Shown piece after piece: positions 51,021-60,502 of a stretch of DNA of 64,000 nucleotides. The notes under the pieces are model-generated. The model was given only the letters and a program-made list of their open reading frames with translations, ran no database searches and was not told where the DNA came from. The DNA lies in assembly GCA_018241505.1 (NCBI GenBank), contig JAFEDS010000033.1, positions 1 to 64,000 of the forward strand. The letters run 5' to 3'. The translations under genes were made by a program, and so were the position numbers. Within the stretch, counting starts at the first letter, position 1; every line of letters starts with the position of its first letter. This stretch comes from Pseudomonadota bacterium (GTDB taxonomy: Bacteria; Pseudomonadota; Gammaproteobacteria; Steroidobacterales; Steroidobacteraceae).

Positions 51021-51533
51021 GTGGCTCCAATGAAGCTCGAGGAAATTGGTCACGAAATCAGGCGCTCGAGGCTGAGCCTTGGCCTTACCCAAGGCGAGCT
51101 GGCGGCTGCATCAAATGTCACCCGAACTACTCTCAGCCAGCTCGAGAATGGAGTCATCAAGGACTTGGGGATTCGCAAAGTCGAAGCTATCCTCGAGCAG
51201 CTTGGTTTAACGTTTTTGATAGATCGAACGTCGGGGAAAAAGCCTCCAGATTTTCTTCGCCTGGCGAGCACGGCGGCTAGTGTGAGTTTTAAAACTCCAA
51301 TCTCCGCCGATGAGCTAAGACGGATTCTTCTCACTGGTAAAGTTCCAGCAGACCGTCGAGCTCAGATGCGAGCTCTGTTGGAAGAGTCTCCGAAAACACT
51401 GTTAAATGGACTGATCCAACAGATGCGTCGCTCAACAGACCCCGGCAAGCTGGAAAGAAATTTGGCCAGGATTTTGGCTGCCCTCGGCTTGCCGGATGAT
51501 TCAGGCCAATGGTTGGCGAGACCTGGTGGCTGA
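51021..51533 (+). CDS. XRE/HipB-like antitoxin
   Basis: This 170-residue protein has an N-terminal helix-turn-helix (IRRSRLSLGLTQGELAAASNVTRTTLSQLENG). The rest is helical and may bind a toxin. GTGGCTCC-like sequence precedes ATG 51021; a second ATG lies three codons in. It is followed by an overlapping start for a nucleotidyltransferase toxin whose reading frame is broken. Such XRE plus AbiEii/AbiGii-type pairs are known toxin-antitoxin modules. The antitoxin now seems to be an orphan and may persist as a repressor of the divergent gene. Confidence 0.7.
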   Translation: MAPMKLEEIGHEIRRSRLSLGLTQGELAAASNVTRTTLSQLENGVIKDLGIRKVEAILEQLGLTFLIDRTSGKKPPDFLRLASTAASVSFKTPISADELRRILLTGKVPADRRAQMRALLEESPKTLLNGLIQQMRRSTDPGKLERNLARILAALGLPDDSGQWLARPGG

Positions 51534-52030
51534 TCCAGATCTAACTACTTGGGAAACCCTGTTCCAACGAGCGCTCATTCTGATCGATGATGCTCGCTCT
51601 TCATCAATGATCCACAGTTTCTCGGTTATCTGAGCCCTCGACTGAGTACGGCTGCGGAGTCACTCACGTCCGACTATTCCGAAGACACCAACTTTGTAAA
51701 GCTCGCCTTTCCTGAGGGCGAAATAGACTTCGTGGCTGCGCCTCCAATTACATCGACTCCGGCGCAGCCGGAAATACTCTTCGGCCGGGAGTTTCTTGTG
51801 GAAACGTCGGCGGAAATTGTAGGTAAGAAGATCTGGCATCGAGGACCGCAGATCACGGCACGCGATATCTTTGATTTTGCCATGGTCGCCGAGCGGGAGC
51901 CGGAGGTGATGCAGGAGATCGCGGACATTCTGCGAACTCGGCGTGAGGCAGTCTTGGATCGTATTGGCAAGCACGAGCAATGGCTACGCTCAAGAGGGCT
52001 TAATTCGGAAAGTATCTCCAAATCGCGCCG
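51526..52030 (+). pseudogene. Decayed AbiEii/AbiGii-type nucleotidyltransferase toxin
   Basis: The start GTG 51526 overlaps the antitoxin stop and reads VADPDLTTWETLFQRALILI in one frame. Homology then jumps to another frame at 51600, where FINDPQFLGYLSPRLSTAAE and TNFVKLAFPEGEIDFVAAP continue to about 52030. The stretch that should hold the catalytic GGG and D-x-D motifs is missing between the two. The 3' end is cut off at the convergent pyrK-like gene. With the active site deleted, a frameshift and no own stop, it is inactive. Open reading to 53492 is accidental. Confidence 0.7.
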
Positions 52031-52037
52031 GCTGACC

Positions 52038-52919
52038 TCACCCCCCAAACACCGCATACCCATCAAACACCGGCCCATCCACACAAACCCGCTTCATAGC
52101 CGGCCCATCCGCCGTCTGCACCGCGACAGTGCACCCCGCGCACCCACCCACAGCACAGGCCATAAACTCTTCCAGCGAAACCTGACACGGCACCCCATAC
52201 GCCCGTGCCACCTTCACTGTGGCCTCCAGCATCGGCGTAGGCCCGCAAGCAAAAACCTCCACCTCCTGCAGCACAGACGGTTCCAGCGTCCTCAGCCACG
52301 AATCAGCGAGCTGAGTAACAAACCCATCAAAGCACCCAGGAAAATCCGACCGCGTAGCGAGCCGGCTGGCGACCCCCCACTCATCCAGCAAAGGCATGCA
52401 AGCAATGCTGCCATCGGGAATCCCGCTAACAAATATCTTCGAAGGCCGCGTCCGGAAGGGAAAAGGAATCTCCGACCCCATCAGCACCAACGGCTGCCAT
52501 CGGGCATCCGTGCGCGCCCGCAGCCGATCAGCCAGAAACACCATCGGCGGTATCCCAACACCACCGCCAATCAGCAGCGCCCGCGGCCGCTCCGGATGGG
52601 GCGTAAACCCGATCCCGATGGGCCCCAACGTGCTGATCTTCTCGCCAACCTTACGCGCGGCGAGATGCTGCAGTCCCGGCCCCTGCACCTTGTAGAGAAT
52701 CTCAACCCAACCCTTCTCCGCGTCCACGCGCATGATCGACAACGGCCGTCGCATGGGAATGGCGGGATCACATGTCAGGTGAACGAAGCTCCCAGGCACC
52801 GCGTGGGCAGCGCACTTGGGCGCCTCAACCCGCAGCACCATCTGCTCGCCATCAAAAGCGGTGTGCTGAAGCACCACCGCATCCTCGAGGAAAATAGTCC
52901 CGCGATTGTTCTTACTCAT
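52038..52919 (-). CDS. PyrK-like dihydroorotate dehydrogenase electron-transfer subunit
   Basis: This 293-residue flavoprotein passes electrons from dihydroorotate oxidation to NAD in class 1B systems. The ferredoxin-reductase-like FAD region includes PMRRPLSIMRVD and GPGLQHLA, followed by the NAD part GGGVGIPPMVFLADRL. A C-terminal 2Fe-2S site CAVGGCAGC with a last Cys in RVCVDGP is typical of PyrK. It starts 3 nt after pyrB. Most gammaproteobacteria use the quinone-linked class 2 PyrD with no PyrK, so this is uncommon. The partner PyrD is not in the window. Confidence 0.8.
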   Translation of the reverse strand: MSKNNRGTIFLEDAVVLQHTAFDGEQMVLRVEAPKCAAHAVPGSFVHLTCDPAIPMRRPLSIMRVDAEKGWVEILYKVQGPGLQHLAARKVGEKISTLGPIGIGFTPHPERPRALLIGGGVGIPPMVFLADRLRARTDARWQPLVLMGSEIPFPFRTRPSKIFVSGIPDGSIACMPLLDEWGVASRLATRSDFPGCFDGFVTQLADSWLRTLEPSVLQEVEVFACGPTPMLEATVKVARAYGVPCQVSLEEFMACAVGGCAGCTVAVQTADGPAMKRVCVDGPVFDGYAVFGG

Positions 52920-52922
52920 GCC

Positions 52923-53906
52923 TCAGTCGTCGCCCTCAATGCTGCCGCCGCGCGACCCAATCACATCCGCCAATACCGCCATGCGAACCGCCACCCCATT
53001 GCGCACCTGATCGCGAATCACCGACTGCGGCCCGTCAGCCACATCGGACGCAATCTCAATCCCCCGATTCATAGGCTGCGGATGCATGACAATGGCATCC
53101 GGCTTCGCGTGCGCCAACTGCTCCGCGGTCAATCCATACTGCGCAAAGTACCGATCCGCATCAGGCAAATCCGCCTGCCCCATGCGTTCCCTCTGAATGC
53201 GCAACATCATCACAACATCCACCCCACGAACCCCGTCGGTGAGCGACGTATGCCGCGCACACCCCGCAAACTCATCGTCTGCCGGCATCAATGCGGGTGG
53301 TGCAATGATCCGAATATCGGGCGCCCCCAAAGTCCGAAACGCATGGAACGACGATCGCGCGACGCGCGAATGACGGATGTCGCCAACGATAGCGATCGAC
53401 AGCCCTTCAAACCGCCGCTTGTATTGCCGAACAGTCAGCGCGTCGAGCAACCCCTGCGTGGGATGCGACACATGAGCCTCACCAGCGGATAGCACGCTGA
53501 CATGTGGCGCAACATTCGCAGCTACGAGACCGGGCACACCAGGCTCAGCATCCCGAATCACCATCACATCAACGTGAAGGGATTGCAGCGTGTAAACCGT
53601 ATCCAACATGCTCTCGCCCTTGGTGCGAGAAGAGAGCTGCATTTCCAGATTCACGACATCTGCGCCGAGCCGCTTGGCAGCCAATTCGAATGACACGCGA
53701 GTGCGAGTGGAGGGTTCGGTAAACAGATTGGCGACCGTGACACCGCGAAGACCATCCCCAATGGGCGGCGCCACACCCAGCGGTCGAACGAACGTTTGCG
53801 CCTTGTTCAGCAGCCGCTCAATCTCGGCCCGCGACAACGCCTCCAGCGTCAGCAAATGGCGCAGAGATCCATCCGATCGCCGCTGGTCAACCTCTGTATC
53901 ACTCAT
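52923..53906 (-). CDS. pyrB: Aspartate carbamoyltransferase catalytic chain
   Basis: This 327-residue enzyme joins carbamoyl phosphate and aspartate, the second step of pyrimidine synthesis. The carbamoyl-phosphate motif STRTR (in FTEPSTRTRVSFE, about 65-75) and HPTQ (AHVSHPTQGLLDALT) are intact. The aspartate-side block and the C-terminal DAIVMHPQPMNRGIEI are also present. No regulatory chain PyrI is adjacent, as in Pseudomonas-type enzymes. It overlaps ruvX by 4 nt and precedes the PyrK-like gene by 3 nt in a minus-strand operon. Confidence 0.93.
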   Translation of the reverse strand: MSDTEVDQRRSDGSLRHLLTLEALSRAEIERLLNKAQTFVRPLGVAPPIGDGLRGVTVANLFTEPSTRTRVSFELAAKRLGADVVNLEMQLSSRTKGESMLDTVYTLQSLHVDVMVIRDAEPGVPGLVAANVAPHVSVLSAGEAHVSHPTQGLLDALTVRQYKRRFEGLSIAIVGDIRHSRVARSSFHAFRTLGAPDIRIIAPPALMPADDEFAGCARHTSLTDGVRGVDVVMMLRIQRERMGQADLPDADRYFAQYGLTAEQLAHAKPDAIVMHPQPMNRGIEIASDVADGPQSVIRDQVRNGVAVRMAVLADVIGSRGGSIEGDD

Positions 53907-54367
53907 TTGATCAAACCCTCACCGGCGAACCAACGCTCCAGAATCACTGCGGCCGCGGCACTATCGATGTCCTCGCGCCGGATCCGCTTTCGGCGCTCGC
54001 CACTGGCGCGCTGAGCTTTCAACGCTTCGTTCGCTTCCAGGGAAGACCAGCGCTCGTCCACCATGTTGACCGGTAACCCGAAGCGCTTTTCGAGCTCGGC
54101 GGCGAAGCGGCGCGCTGCGGGCGCTATCGTGCCCGGAGTGCCGTCCGCATTATACGGTGCTCCGACAATGAGAATTCGAGGACGAAGCGAGCGCAGCTCG
54201 CGCTCGATCGCGGTCCAATCAGGTCCACTGTGAGAGACGGCGACCGCAGAACGCGGCGCCGCGGTGCGAGTGAGGGTATCGCCGGAGGCGAGCCCTATCC
54301 GTTTGAATCCGAAGTCAAACGCTAGAACAATCGAAACGCTCGGGCCCGCCGATACGCCCTCAGGCAT
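53903..54367 (-). CDS. ruvX: RuvX/YqgF pre-16S rRNA nuclease
   Basis: This 154-residue RNase H-fold nuclease matures the 5' end of 16S rRNA. AFDFGFKRIGLASGD near the start has the first catalytic Asp. IVGAPYNADGTPG, VDERWSSLEA and the final DIDSAAAAVILERW carry the other acids. ATG 54367 overlaps the YqgE stop by 8 nt. It is between yqgE and pyrB, the usual order in Pseudomonas-like genomes. Confidence 0.9.
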   Translation of the reverse strand: MPEGVSAGPSVSIVLAFDFGFKRIGLASGDTLTRTAAPRSAVAVSHSGPDWTAIERELRSLRPRILIVGAPYNADGTPGTIAPAARRFAAELEKRFGLPVNMVDERWSSLEANEALKAQRASGERRKRIRREDIDSAAAAVILERWFAGEGLIK

Positions 54368-54998
54368 GCCCTGCCACAAGCGAAAGCCGCTCGACATCAA
54401 TCCCCATCAACCGCCACGCCCCATGCCACCGCTCTTCGAACGGAAGTTCGAACACAACGCGAGCGTCCACAGGCATCGTGAGCCAGGCGTTCTCGCGCAT
54501 CTCACGCTCCAACTGCCCGGACTCCCACCCAGCGTATCCAAGCGCGATGAAGGCGTCAGTGGGGCCTTCGCCCTTAGCCATCGCGGCCAGGACGTCGCGA
54601 GAAGTCGTCACCTGGATGCTGTCAGACACTTTGTGAGTGTGGTCCCACTTGCCGCCCGGACGATGCAATACGAACCCGCGATCCGTATTCACCGGACCGC
54701 CGCGCAGGACCGGCAGCTCCGCAATCGAATCATTCGTCGGCTCGAGCTTCATCTGCGAGAGCACGTCCGACAATTTCATGGGCAGCGGCTTATTCAAGAC
54801 AATCGCCAACGCACCCTTGTCCGAATGCTCACAAATCAACGCGACGGTCTGGGAGAAGTTGGGATCGGCGAGGGAGGGCATGGCGATCAACAAATGATTC
54901 GTCAGGCTCGCGCTGGGATCGGTGCTCGCCTCGGTGTCCTGCACATCGGTCAGCGGGGGTCCGCCGAGGATGCTGCTCCTGCTTTCTTTATCACCCAT
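54360..54998 (-). CDS. YqgE/AlgH family protein (UPF0301)
   Basis: The 212-residue cytosolic protein contains the family blocks HLLIAMPSLADPNFSQTVALICEHSDKGALAIVLNKP, then VLRGGPVNTDRGFVLH and ALGYAGWESGQLEREM. Its function is unknown; the AlgH name comes from Pseudomonas. The first 30 residues are an unconserved Ser/Asp-rich extension, so a later start is possible. It is coupled to ruvX. Confidence 0.88.
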   Translation of the reverse strand: MGDKESRSSILGGPPLTDVQDTEASTDPSASLTNHLLIAMPSLADPNFSQTVALICEHSDKGALAIVLNKPLPMKLSDVLSQMKLEPTNDSIAELPVLRGGPVNTDRGFVLHRPGGKWDHTHKVSDSIQVTTSRDVLAAMAKGEGPTDAFIALGYAGWESGQLEREMRENAWLTMPVDARVVFELPFEERWHGAWRLMGIDVERLSLVAGHA

Positions 54999-55029
54999 AC
55001 CCTCAGTATGCGGACGGCGGGCGGCTTGC

Positions 55030-55932
55030 TCAAGGAACTGTCGAGACGGCCCCGCCTTTCAGGCGTCCCCCGACGAACTGCCACTCGTAGGCAAAGCGCA
55101 ACACGCGGTAATCGTGGGCCAATTCCGGCGGGAACGGATCGAAAGGGCTTGCCAGCTTCAATATCTCCAAGGCCGCGTTATCGAGCTCCGGATAGCCGCT
55201 CGAGGTGCGGATGACGGCCCTGTCGAGCTTTCCGCTGGAATCGATGCCCACCTCAATGACCGGACTGGCCTTCACGCCCAATGTGCGCGCCGCGGTCGGA
55301 TAGTGGATCGTGCCGACCTTCTCCACCTTGCGGCGCCAGGAATCGAGGTAGGGCGCCAGCGTAGCGGCCCGCGTATCTGGGGTAATCCACAGCTCGTCCC
55401 GCTTGGGCCCGCGCAGGGTCGCAGGCCCGTTCTCGTCCTCAGGCCCGGGCTGATTAGAATTCTGCTCCTGCAGCAGCAGCGGTCTGTTCTGCGCCACGCC
55501 GGCATTTCCGTTGTCCGCCAAATAGCGCACTTCCGCATGCCAGGCCGTTGTCGAAATGACGCGGTCGGCCCGATTGCCGGCCACCTCGCCTCGCTCCGAC
55601 AAAGAATCTCCCCCCTCCATACCCTCATGCGCTGGAATCGGGATCGAAGAGGAGGGGTTACGTGGGGCGACGGATTCCTGGGTGTTTCCGGACCCCAGTT
55701 GCGTGCGCTGCGCGAGATACGTTGCCGAATCGTTGCGCTCCGCCTCCGGAACTTCGTCAGAGACGAGCAGCACCTGTAGCCCAGGGGCCGATTTAGTGCC
55801 GCCAATCGCTGAGTTGAACGTCAGCCCCAATATGATGATCCCGTGCAAGAGCGCCGCCAGGAACAGCATCGTCAGCAACCGATCACGTGTCGGTGCCTTT
55901 CCTTCCCGCAGCGCTAGGGCACGAGGCGGCAT
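55030..55932 (-). CDS. tonB: TonB-family energy transducer
   Basis: The 300-residue inner-membrane protein spans the periplasm to power outer-membrane receptors. A single N-terminal helix (LLTMLFLAALLHGIIILGL, about 19-38) is followed by a long polar linker (no classic Pro-Lys repeat). The C-terminal TonB domain has HYPTAARTLGVKASPVIEVGIDSSG and SGYPELDNAALEILK. Genes in this spot between gshB and yqgE are conserved in Pseudomonas (TonB3, linked to twitching). It could also serve the receptor at 15912. Confidence 0.82.
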   Translation of the reverse strand: MPPRALALREGKAPTRDRLLTMLFLAALLHGIIILGLTFNSAIGGTKSAPGLQVLLVSDEVPEAERNDSATYLAQRTQLGSGNTQESVAPRNPSSSIPIPAHEGMEGGDSLSERGEVAGNRADRVISTTAWHAEVRYLADNGNAGVAQNRPLLLQEQNSNQPGPEDENGPATLRGPKRDELWITPDTRAATLAPYLDSWRRKVEKVGTIHYPTAARTLGVKASPVIEVGIDSSGKLDRAVIRTSSGYPELDNAALEILKLASPFDPFPPELAHDYRVLRFAYEWQFVGGRLKGGAVSTVP

Positions 55933-55936
55933 AACG

Positions 55937-56914
55937 CTACGCTCGACGTTCCGCGCGCGCTTTCAGCCGGCGCTCAATGGCCTGCATCAGCAGATCGCCG
56001 ATGTTGAGACCGAATTGCTTATCCAACTCGCGAATGCCGGTAGGGCTCGTCACATTGATTTCAGTCACGTAATCGCCAATCACATCGAGCCCCACGAACA
56101 TCATCCCCTTGGCTGCCAACTCCGGCCCGATCTGACCGGCGAGCCAACGATCACGCTCGTTCAGCGGTCGGCCCACGCCGGTCGCGCCCGCAGCGAGATT
56201 ACCCCGATTGTCGTTATCCGAGGGTATCCGCGCGAGTGCATACGGCACAGGCTCGCCATCAATCAGCAGCACCCGCGAGTCACCCGTCTTGACGATATCC
56301 GGGATGTATCGCTGTGTAATCGCATAGCGGTGTCCGTAGTCAGTCAACGTCTCGAACACGACATTCATGTTTTTGTCATGCCGCTCCAGCACGAAGATGG
56401 ACCGTCCGCCCATGCCGTCGAGCGGCTTGCACACGATCTTCCCGTGCAGGGCCAGAAACGCCTCCATGTCTTTCATGTCGCGAGTAATGAGCGTTGGCGC
56501 GCAACATTGCGGAAACCATGCCGTGTAGACTTTCTCATTCATGTCGCGCAGGCCCTGCGGCCGGTTGACGACGAGACAGCCCTCCATTTCGGCTCGCTCG
56601 AGAATGTAGGTGCTGTAGATGTATTCTGTGTCGAAAGGCGGGTCTTTCCTCATGAGAATGGCGTCGAGTTGACCCAATCTCTCCAGGTGAGGTTCTCCTA
56701 ACGTGAACCAGTCGTTGGCGTCGGGGCGGACAGTGAGGTTTCTACCGACCCCGAAGGCCACGCCGTCGCGCAGGGTCAGGTGACTCTGTTCGAAGTAGGT
56801 GAGATGGAAGCCGCGAGCGGCAGCAGCAAGGAGCATGGCGAGAGTGGAGTCCTTGGCCCACTTGATGTGGCCAATGGGATCCATCACGACACCGAGACGT
56901 ATGGGTTCAGTCAT
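55937..56914 (-). CDS. gshB: Glutathione synthetase
   Basis: This 325-residue ATP-grasp enzyme adds glycine to gamma-glutamylcysteine in the last step of glutathione synthesis. The N-terminal MDPIGHIKWAKDSTLAM, central FDTEYIYSTYILE, ATP-grasp KPLDGMGGRSIF and C-terminal DVIGDYVTEINVTSPTGIRE blocks are all present. The length equals the E. coli enzyme (316) within a few residues. It ends 4 nt from the tonB start and is divergent from pilG. Confidence 0.95.
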   Translation of the reverse strand: MTEPIRLGVVMDPIGHIKWAKDSTLAMLLAAAARGFHLTYFEQSHLTLRDGVAFGVGRNLTVRPDANDWFTLGEPHLERLGQLDAILMRKDPPFDTEYIYSTYILERAEMEGCLVVNRPQGLRDMNEKVYTAWFPQCCAPTLITRDMKDMEAFLALHGKIVCKPLDGMGGRSIFVLERHDKNMNVVFETLTDYGHRYAITQRYIPDIVKTGDSRVLLIDGEPVPYALARIPSDNDNRGNLAAGATGVGRPLNERDRWLAGQIGPELAAKGMMFVGLDVIGDYVTEINVTSPTGIRELDKQFGLNIGDLLMQAIERRLKARAERRA

Positions 56915-57077
56915 TACATTTCCTCGACAGGAGGTCTGATTATGCTCACGTCAGCGCGAATATGTCCGCCCCGGCGTCCCCGCCCGCCGACCTTCGAAAA
57001 ACGTGACGCGCATGGCATAGCAGGGGGTGTACCGATATGTTAAAACGCGAGCTGCGCTTGTCTGTGCTCCCCACACT

Positions 57078-57506
57078 ATGCAGCCAAGCAAAGGTAAGGA
57101 GTTGCCCCACACCGTGACCGGCAGCAACACGAAGCTCCAGGGCTTGAAGGTCCTGGTGATCGACGACAGCAAGACGATCCGCCGTACGGCCGAGACCCTC
57201 CTGGCGAAAGAGGGGTGCGAGGTCTTTACGGCCATTGATGGGTTCGATGCCCTCGCGAAAATCGCGGATCATCAGCCTGACATCGTGTTCGTCGACATCA
57301 TGATGCCGCGCCTCGACGGTTATCAGACCTGCTCGCTCATCAAGCACAACAAGGTTTTCCGCTCCATTCCCGTCATCATGCTGTCCTCCAAGGATGGCCT
57401 GTTCGATCGCGCGCGAGGCCGGATCGTCGGCTCCGAGCACTATCTGACCAAGCCGTTCACGAAAGACGAGCTCCTGAGCGCCATCGAGACGCATATCGGG
57501 AGATGA
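57078..57506 (+). CDS. pilG: Twitching response regulator PilG
   Basis: This 142-residue single-domain CheY-like regulator belongs to the Pil-Chp pathway that controls pilus extension. The phospho-acceptor is Asp73 (FVDIMMPRLDGYQTC), with acidic pair Asp29-Asp30 (VIDDSKTIRRTAETLL) and a LTKPF lysine. It is very like P. aeruginosa PilG. The start is uncertain: ATG 57078 has no clear ribosome site. GTG 57114, behind AAGGAG, would give 130 residues, nearer the Pseudomonas length. Confidence 0.9.
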   Translation: MQPSKGKELPHTVTGSNTKLQGLKVLVIDDSKTIRRTAETLLAKEGCEVFTAIDGFDALAKIADHQPDIVFVDIMMPRLDGYQTCSLIKHNKVFRSIPVIMLSSKDGLFDRARGRIVGSEHYLTKPFTKDELLSAIETHIGR

Positions 57507-57510
57507 TGGA

Positions 57511-57876
57511 ATGCCGCTGATATTGATCGTCGACGACTCTCCCACCGAAGTGCACGTCATGCAGAAGGCGCTCGAGAAGCACGGCTATCGCACGGCTGCG
57601 GCGGCCGACGGCGCTGAGGGTGTACGTCTCGCGCGCGAGATGAGTCCCGACCTGATTTTCATGGATATCGTCATGCCCGGCATGAACGGTTACCAGGCCA
57701 CCCGGGCCCTGGCGAACGATCCGAAGACCCGCACGATTCCCATCATCATGGTGACTTCGAAGGGCCAGGAGACCGATCGCATCTGGGGGCTGCGCCAGGG
57801 TGCCATTGATTACATGGTGAAGCCGGTGTCGCCCGACCAGCTCGTCGCCAAGGCCCAGGCGACGTTGTCCGCATGA
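57511..57876 (+). CDS. pilH: Twitching response regulator PilH
   Basis: This 121-residue CheY-like regulator works with PilG, probably on retraction or as a phosphate sink. The acceptor is Asp52 (FMDIVMPGMNGYQATR), the acidic pair Asp8-Asp9 and the lysine in MVKPVSPDQL. It starts 4 nt after pilG and overlaps pilI by ATGA, showing a coupled operon. Confidence 0.92.
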   Translation: MPLILIVDDSPTEVHVMQKALEKHGYRTAAAADGAEGVRLAREMSPDLIFMDIVMPGMNGYQATRALANDPKTRTIPIIMVTSKGQETDRIWGLRQGAIDYMVKPVSPDQLVAKAQATLSA

Positions 57877-58430
57877 CTGCTTCACTCAAGTCCTTACGCG
57901 ATCGCCCCTTTGAGCTGCTGGCCGAGCTGGAAAGGCGCGGCCGCGCGGTTTCGGCCCAGGTCGCCCAGGAAGGCTCCTCCGGCAAGGAATGGGTTGGAGT
58001 TGCGCTGCGGATGGCCGGGGACCTTTACCTGGTTGCCCGCGAGGAAACGCGCGAGGTGTTGGGTGTACCCACGAGCATGACTCGCGTCCCCGGCGCCAAG
58101 AACTGGATAAAGGGACTTGCGAATGTTCGAGGAACTCTTCTGCCGATCATTGATCTGCGCCTTTTTCTGGGAAGTGGCATGACGCCGCTGAGCCGGAACA
58201 CGCGCATCGTGGTGGTGAACCACCGCGAAATCCCTGCAGGGCTCCTGGTAGATGAAGTGCTCGGTTTCCGACGCTTCGCCGAGGGTGAGTTTTCTGGCGA
58301 TGCACCACCGACGGTTGCGCGCTGCGAGCGATACCTGGCGGGCGCGTTCAAGCGCGCCAATGAACAGTGGCCCGTGCTCAATCTTCGCGCCGTGCTCGAG
58401 AGTACGGCCTTCTCCGAGGCCGCAGCATGA
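57873..58430 (+). CDS. pilI: CheW-like coupling protein PilI
   Basis: This 185-residue CheW-domain protein links the receptor PilJ to the kinase ChpA. The CheW fold is seen in [27 protein letters not shown] and [16 protein letters not shown], followed by [24 protein letters not shown]. The N-terminal 35 residues are specific to PilI. Both ends overlap neighbours by 4 nt. Confidence 0.9.
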   Translation: MTASLKSLRDRPFELLAELERRGRAVSAQVAQEGSSGKEWVGVALRMAGDLYLVAREETREVLGVPTSMTRVPGAKNWIKGLANVRGTLLPIIDLRLFLGSGMTPLSRNTRIVVVNHREIPAGLLVDEVLGFRRFAEGEFSGDAPPTVARCERYLAGAFKRANEQWPVLNLRAVLESTAFSEAAA

Positions 58431-60484
58431 GCTCCGTCGGAACACCCAAAATCGGCGGGAATCTCACGATCCTCCTGGCCGCGGTGGCCGGACTGGTGCT
58501 GGCCAGTGTCATCGCCTACTACTTCGTCGGCGGCCGCAGCGCCGCGCCAGCGGCTCCAACGGTCCCCGTGGACTCTCTGTATGGACTGGCCATCGACGCT
58601 GAGAATGCCGTCGGTGGTGAGCCTGCAGCCATCACCGCTTTCCAGAACCAGTTGGGTCAACTCAAGGATGAGGCCGCTCATGATACAGGCGCGCCCTATA
58701 CAAAGGATCCGCGTTTCGGCCGTCTCTTGACCAACGCCGGGGCCGTGTTGACGGCGCAAAGCTCCTTGGCTGATGCCAGCTCGGCAGCGCGCGACACCCG
58801 CATTCTGGTCCCCAAGTTATTGGCTGAAGTTTCATCGGTTGCGAGCGGCTTGTCGGGCCCCAGCCTGGAGAATGCAACACGCGCCCTCGAGCGGTTTGAG
58901 TTGCGCGCTCAACGCCTGCAGCTCGACGTCACTGCGCTGGCTGCCGGGGCCGCGAATCCCAGCCAGGCAGCTCAGCGTCTGGCTGAAAGCGCTGACTATC
59001 TTGGTCAGGTGATACAGGGTTTGATGGGCACGAGCCCCAGCCTCGGTCTTCCGCGTCTGACCGGTGCAGAGGGCGAGAAACGCCTCAAGACTCTCGACAA
59101 TCTGTACACAGAATTGAACGCTGCGGTGCGCCGTGCCGTTGCCGCCGCTCCTGCATTGCCCGCTGCTCAGGCTGCAGCGCGAGCTGTAACAACTGACGCC
59201 CGTGCTCTCGCTGCCGAAGGTGCGTCAACGGCTCCGGTCGCTGAGACCAGCAAGGTTCCAAAGTGGATTCCCGTGGTGATTGCGGTGCTCGCGCTGTTGG
59301 TCGTACTGGCGTGCATCGTGGCCGCCGCACGCCTGCGCCAGACTGTTGACCATCAACGGTTGGCTGTAGAGACGCAACGCAAGGAAAACGACCGCAACCA
59401 GCAGGCGATTCTCCGATTGCTCGACGAACTGTCGAGCCTCGCAGATGGCGATCTCACCGTGCAGGCAACGGTTACGGAAGACATTACCGGCGCAATCGCC
59501 GACTCTATCAACTATGCAGTCGACGCTCTGCGCGGACTGGTGACCACCATCAACCAGTCAGCCATCCAATTGGACAGCGCAACCCGGCAAACGCAGGCCC
59601 TCTCCGGACACCTGGCGAAAGCCAGCGGCGCGCAATCCAAGCAGATCGCCTCCGCTACGGAGTCCGCGGGCGGAATGGCCTCGTCGGCTGAGGAAGTGTC
59701 TGGCAACGCTGAGCGTGCGGCGGACGTCGCGAGGCACTCGGTGGAAGTGGCGCACAAGGGCGGCGACGCTGTGCGACGCACTATCGATGGTATGAACACA
59801 ATCCGTGAGACGATCCAGGAGACGTCGAAGCGCATCAAGCGCCTGGGTGAGAGCTCGCAGGAAATCGGCAACATCGTTGAGCTGATCAATGACATTGCCG
59901 AGCAGACGAATATTCTGGCGTTGAATGCCTCCATTCAGGCTTCGATGGCCGGTGAGGCGGGGCGTGGATTTGCGGTGGTTGCGGACGAGGTGCAACGGCT
60001 CGCGGAGCGGGCTGCGAATGCGACCAAGCAAATCGAGGTGCTGGTTCGCACGATTCAAACGGATACGAACGAGGCGGTTGTCTCCATGGAGCGGAGCACG
60101 ACCGATGTCGTGGGTGGAGCGTTGCTTGCTGAGAACGCGGGTGCCGCTCTGGAGGAGATCGAGCAGGTGTCGAATCAGATAGCCAGCCTGGTGCAGAACA
60201 TATCCGGCAGCTCCCGTCAGCAGACGGGCGCCGCGCAGAACATTGCTCGCAACATGCAGGTTCTGAAGGAGATCAGTGCACAGACGGCCGAGTCGACCCA
60301 TGCCACGTCGGCCGCTATCGCGAAGTTGGCCGAGTTGTCCGCGGGCCTGCGAAAAGCCGCCGCCGGATTCCGCTTGCCGGGCACGACTGCCGAGCCCATT
60401 GGCGCGACCGGTGCTTTCAAACGCCTGGACGAAAACAAAGCTGCTGCCCCTGTACGCCCGGTTTCGGCGTACGGCGGCACCTGA
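58427..60484 (+). CDS. pilJ: Methyl-accepting chemotaxis protein PilJ
   Basis: This 685-residue inner-membrane sensor has membrane helices at about 13-35 and 280-303 enclosing a periplasmic PilJ-type ligand domain. A HAMP-like region follows, then the MCP signalling coiled coil with the hairpin [31 protein letters not shown] near 490. In Pseudomonas it responds to surface contact and pilin. ATG 58427 overlaps the pilI stop as ATGA. The residues ASMAGEAG (commonly AARAGEQG) show mild divergence at the tip. Confidence 0.93.
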   Translation: MSSVGTPKIGGNLTILLAAVAGLVLASVIAYYFVGGRSAAPAAPTVPVDSLYGLAIDAENAVGGEPAAITAFQNQLGQLKDEAAHDTGAPYTKDPRFGRLLTNAGAVLTAQSSLADASSAARDTRILVPKLLAEVSSVASGLSGPSLENATRALERFELRAQRLQLDVTALAAGAANPSQAAQRLAESADYLGQVIQGLMGTSPSLGLPRLTGAEGEKRLKTLDNLYTELNAAVRRAVAAAPALPAAQAAARAVTTDARALAAEGASTAPVAETSKVPKWIPVVIAVLALLVVLACIVAAARLRQTVDHQRLAVETQRKENDRNQQAILRLLDELSSLADGDLTVQATVTEDITGAIADSINYAVDALRGLVTTINQSAIQLDSATRQTQALSGHLAKASGAQSKQIASATESAGGMASSAEEVSGNAERAADVARHSVEVAHKGGDAVRRTIDGMNTIRETIQETSKRIKRLGESSQEIGNIVELINDIAEQTNILALNASIQASMAGEAGRGFAVVADEVQRLAERAANATKQIEVLVRTIQTDTNEAVVSMERSTTDVVGGALLAENAGAALEEIEQVSNQIASLVQNISGSSRQQTGAAQNIARNMQVLKEISAQTAESTHATSAAIAKLAELSAGLRKAAAGFRLPGTTAEPIGATGAFKRLDENKAAAPVRPVSAYGGT

Positions 60485-60502
60485 ACCCGCTCGAGAGTTT
60501 TC

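Noticed and set aside
51732-53492. 586-residue plus-strand frame
   Set aside because: Only its first 100 residues are real (toxin remnant). The rest is Pro/His/Arg-rich antisense of the pyrK-like and pyrB genes.
54264-56701. Plus-strand frames of 316, 285 and 381 residues
   Set aside because: Antisense of yqgE, tonB and gshB, all well supported.
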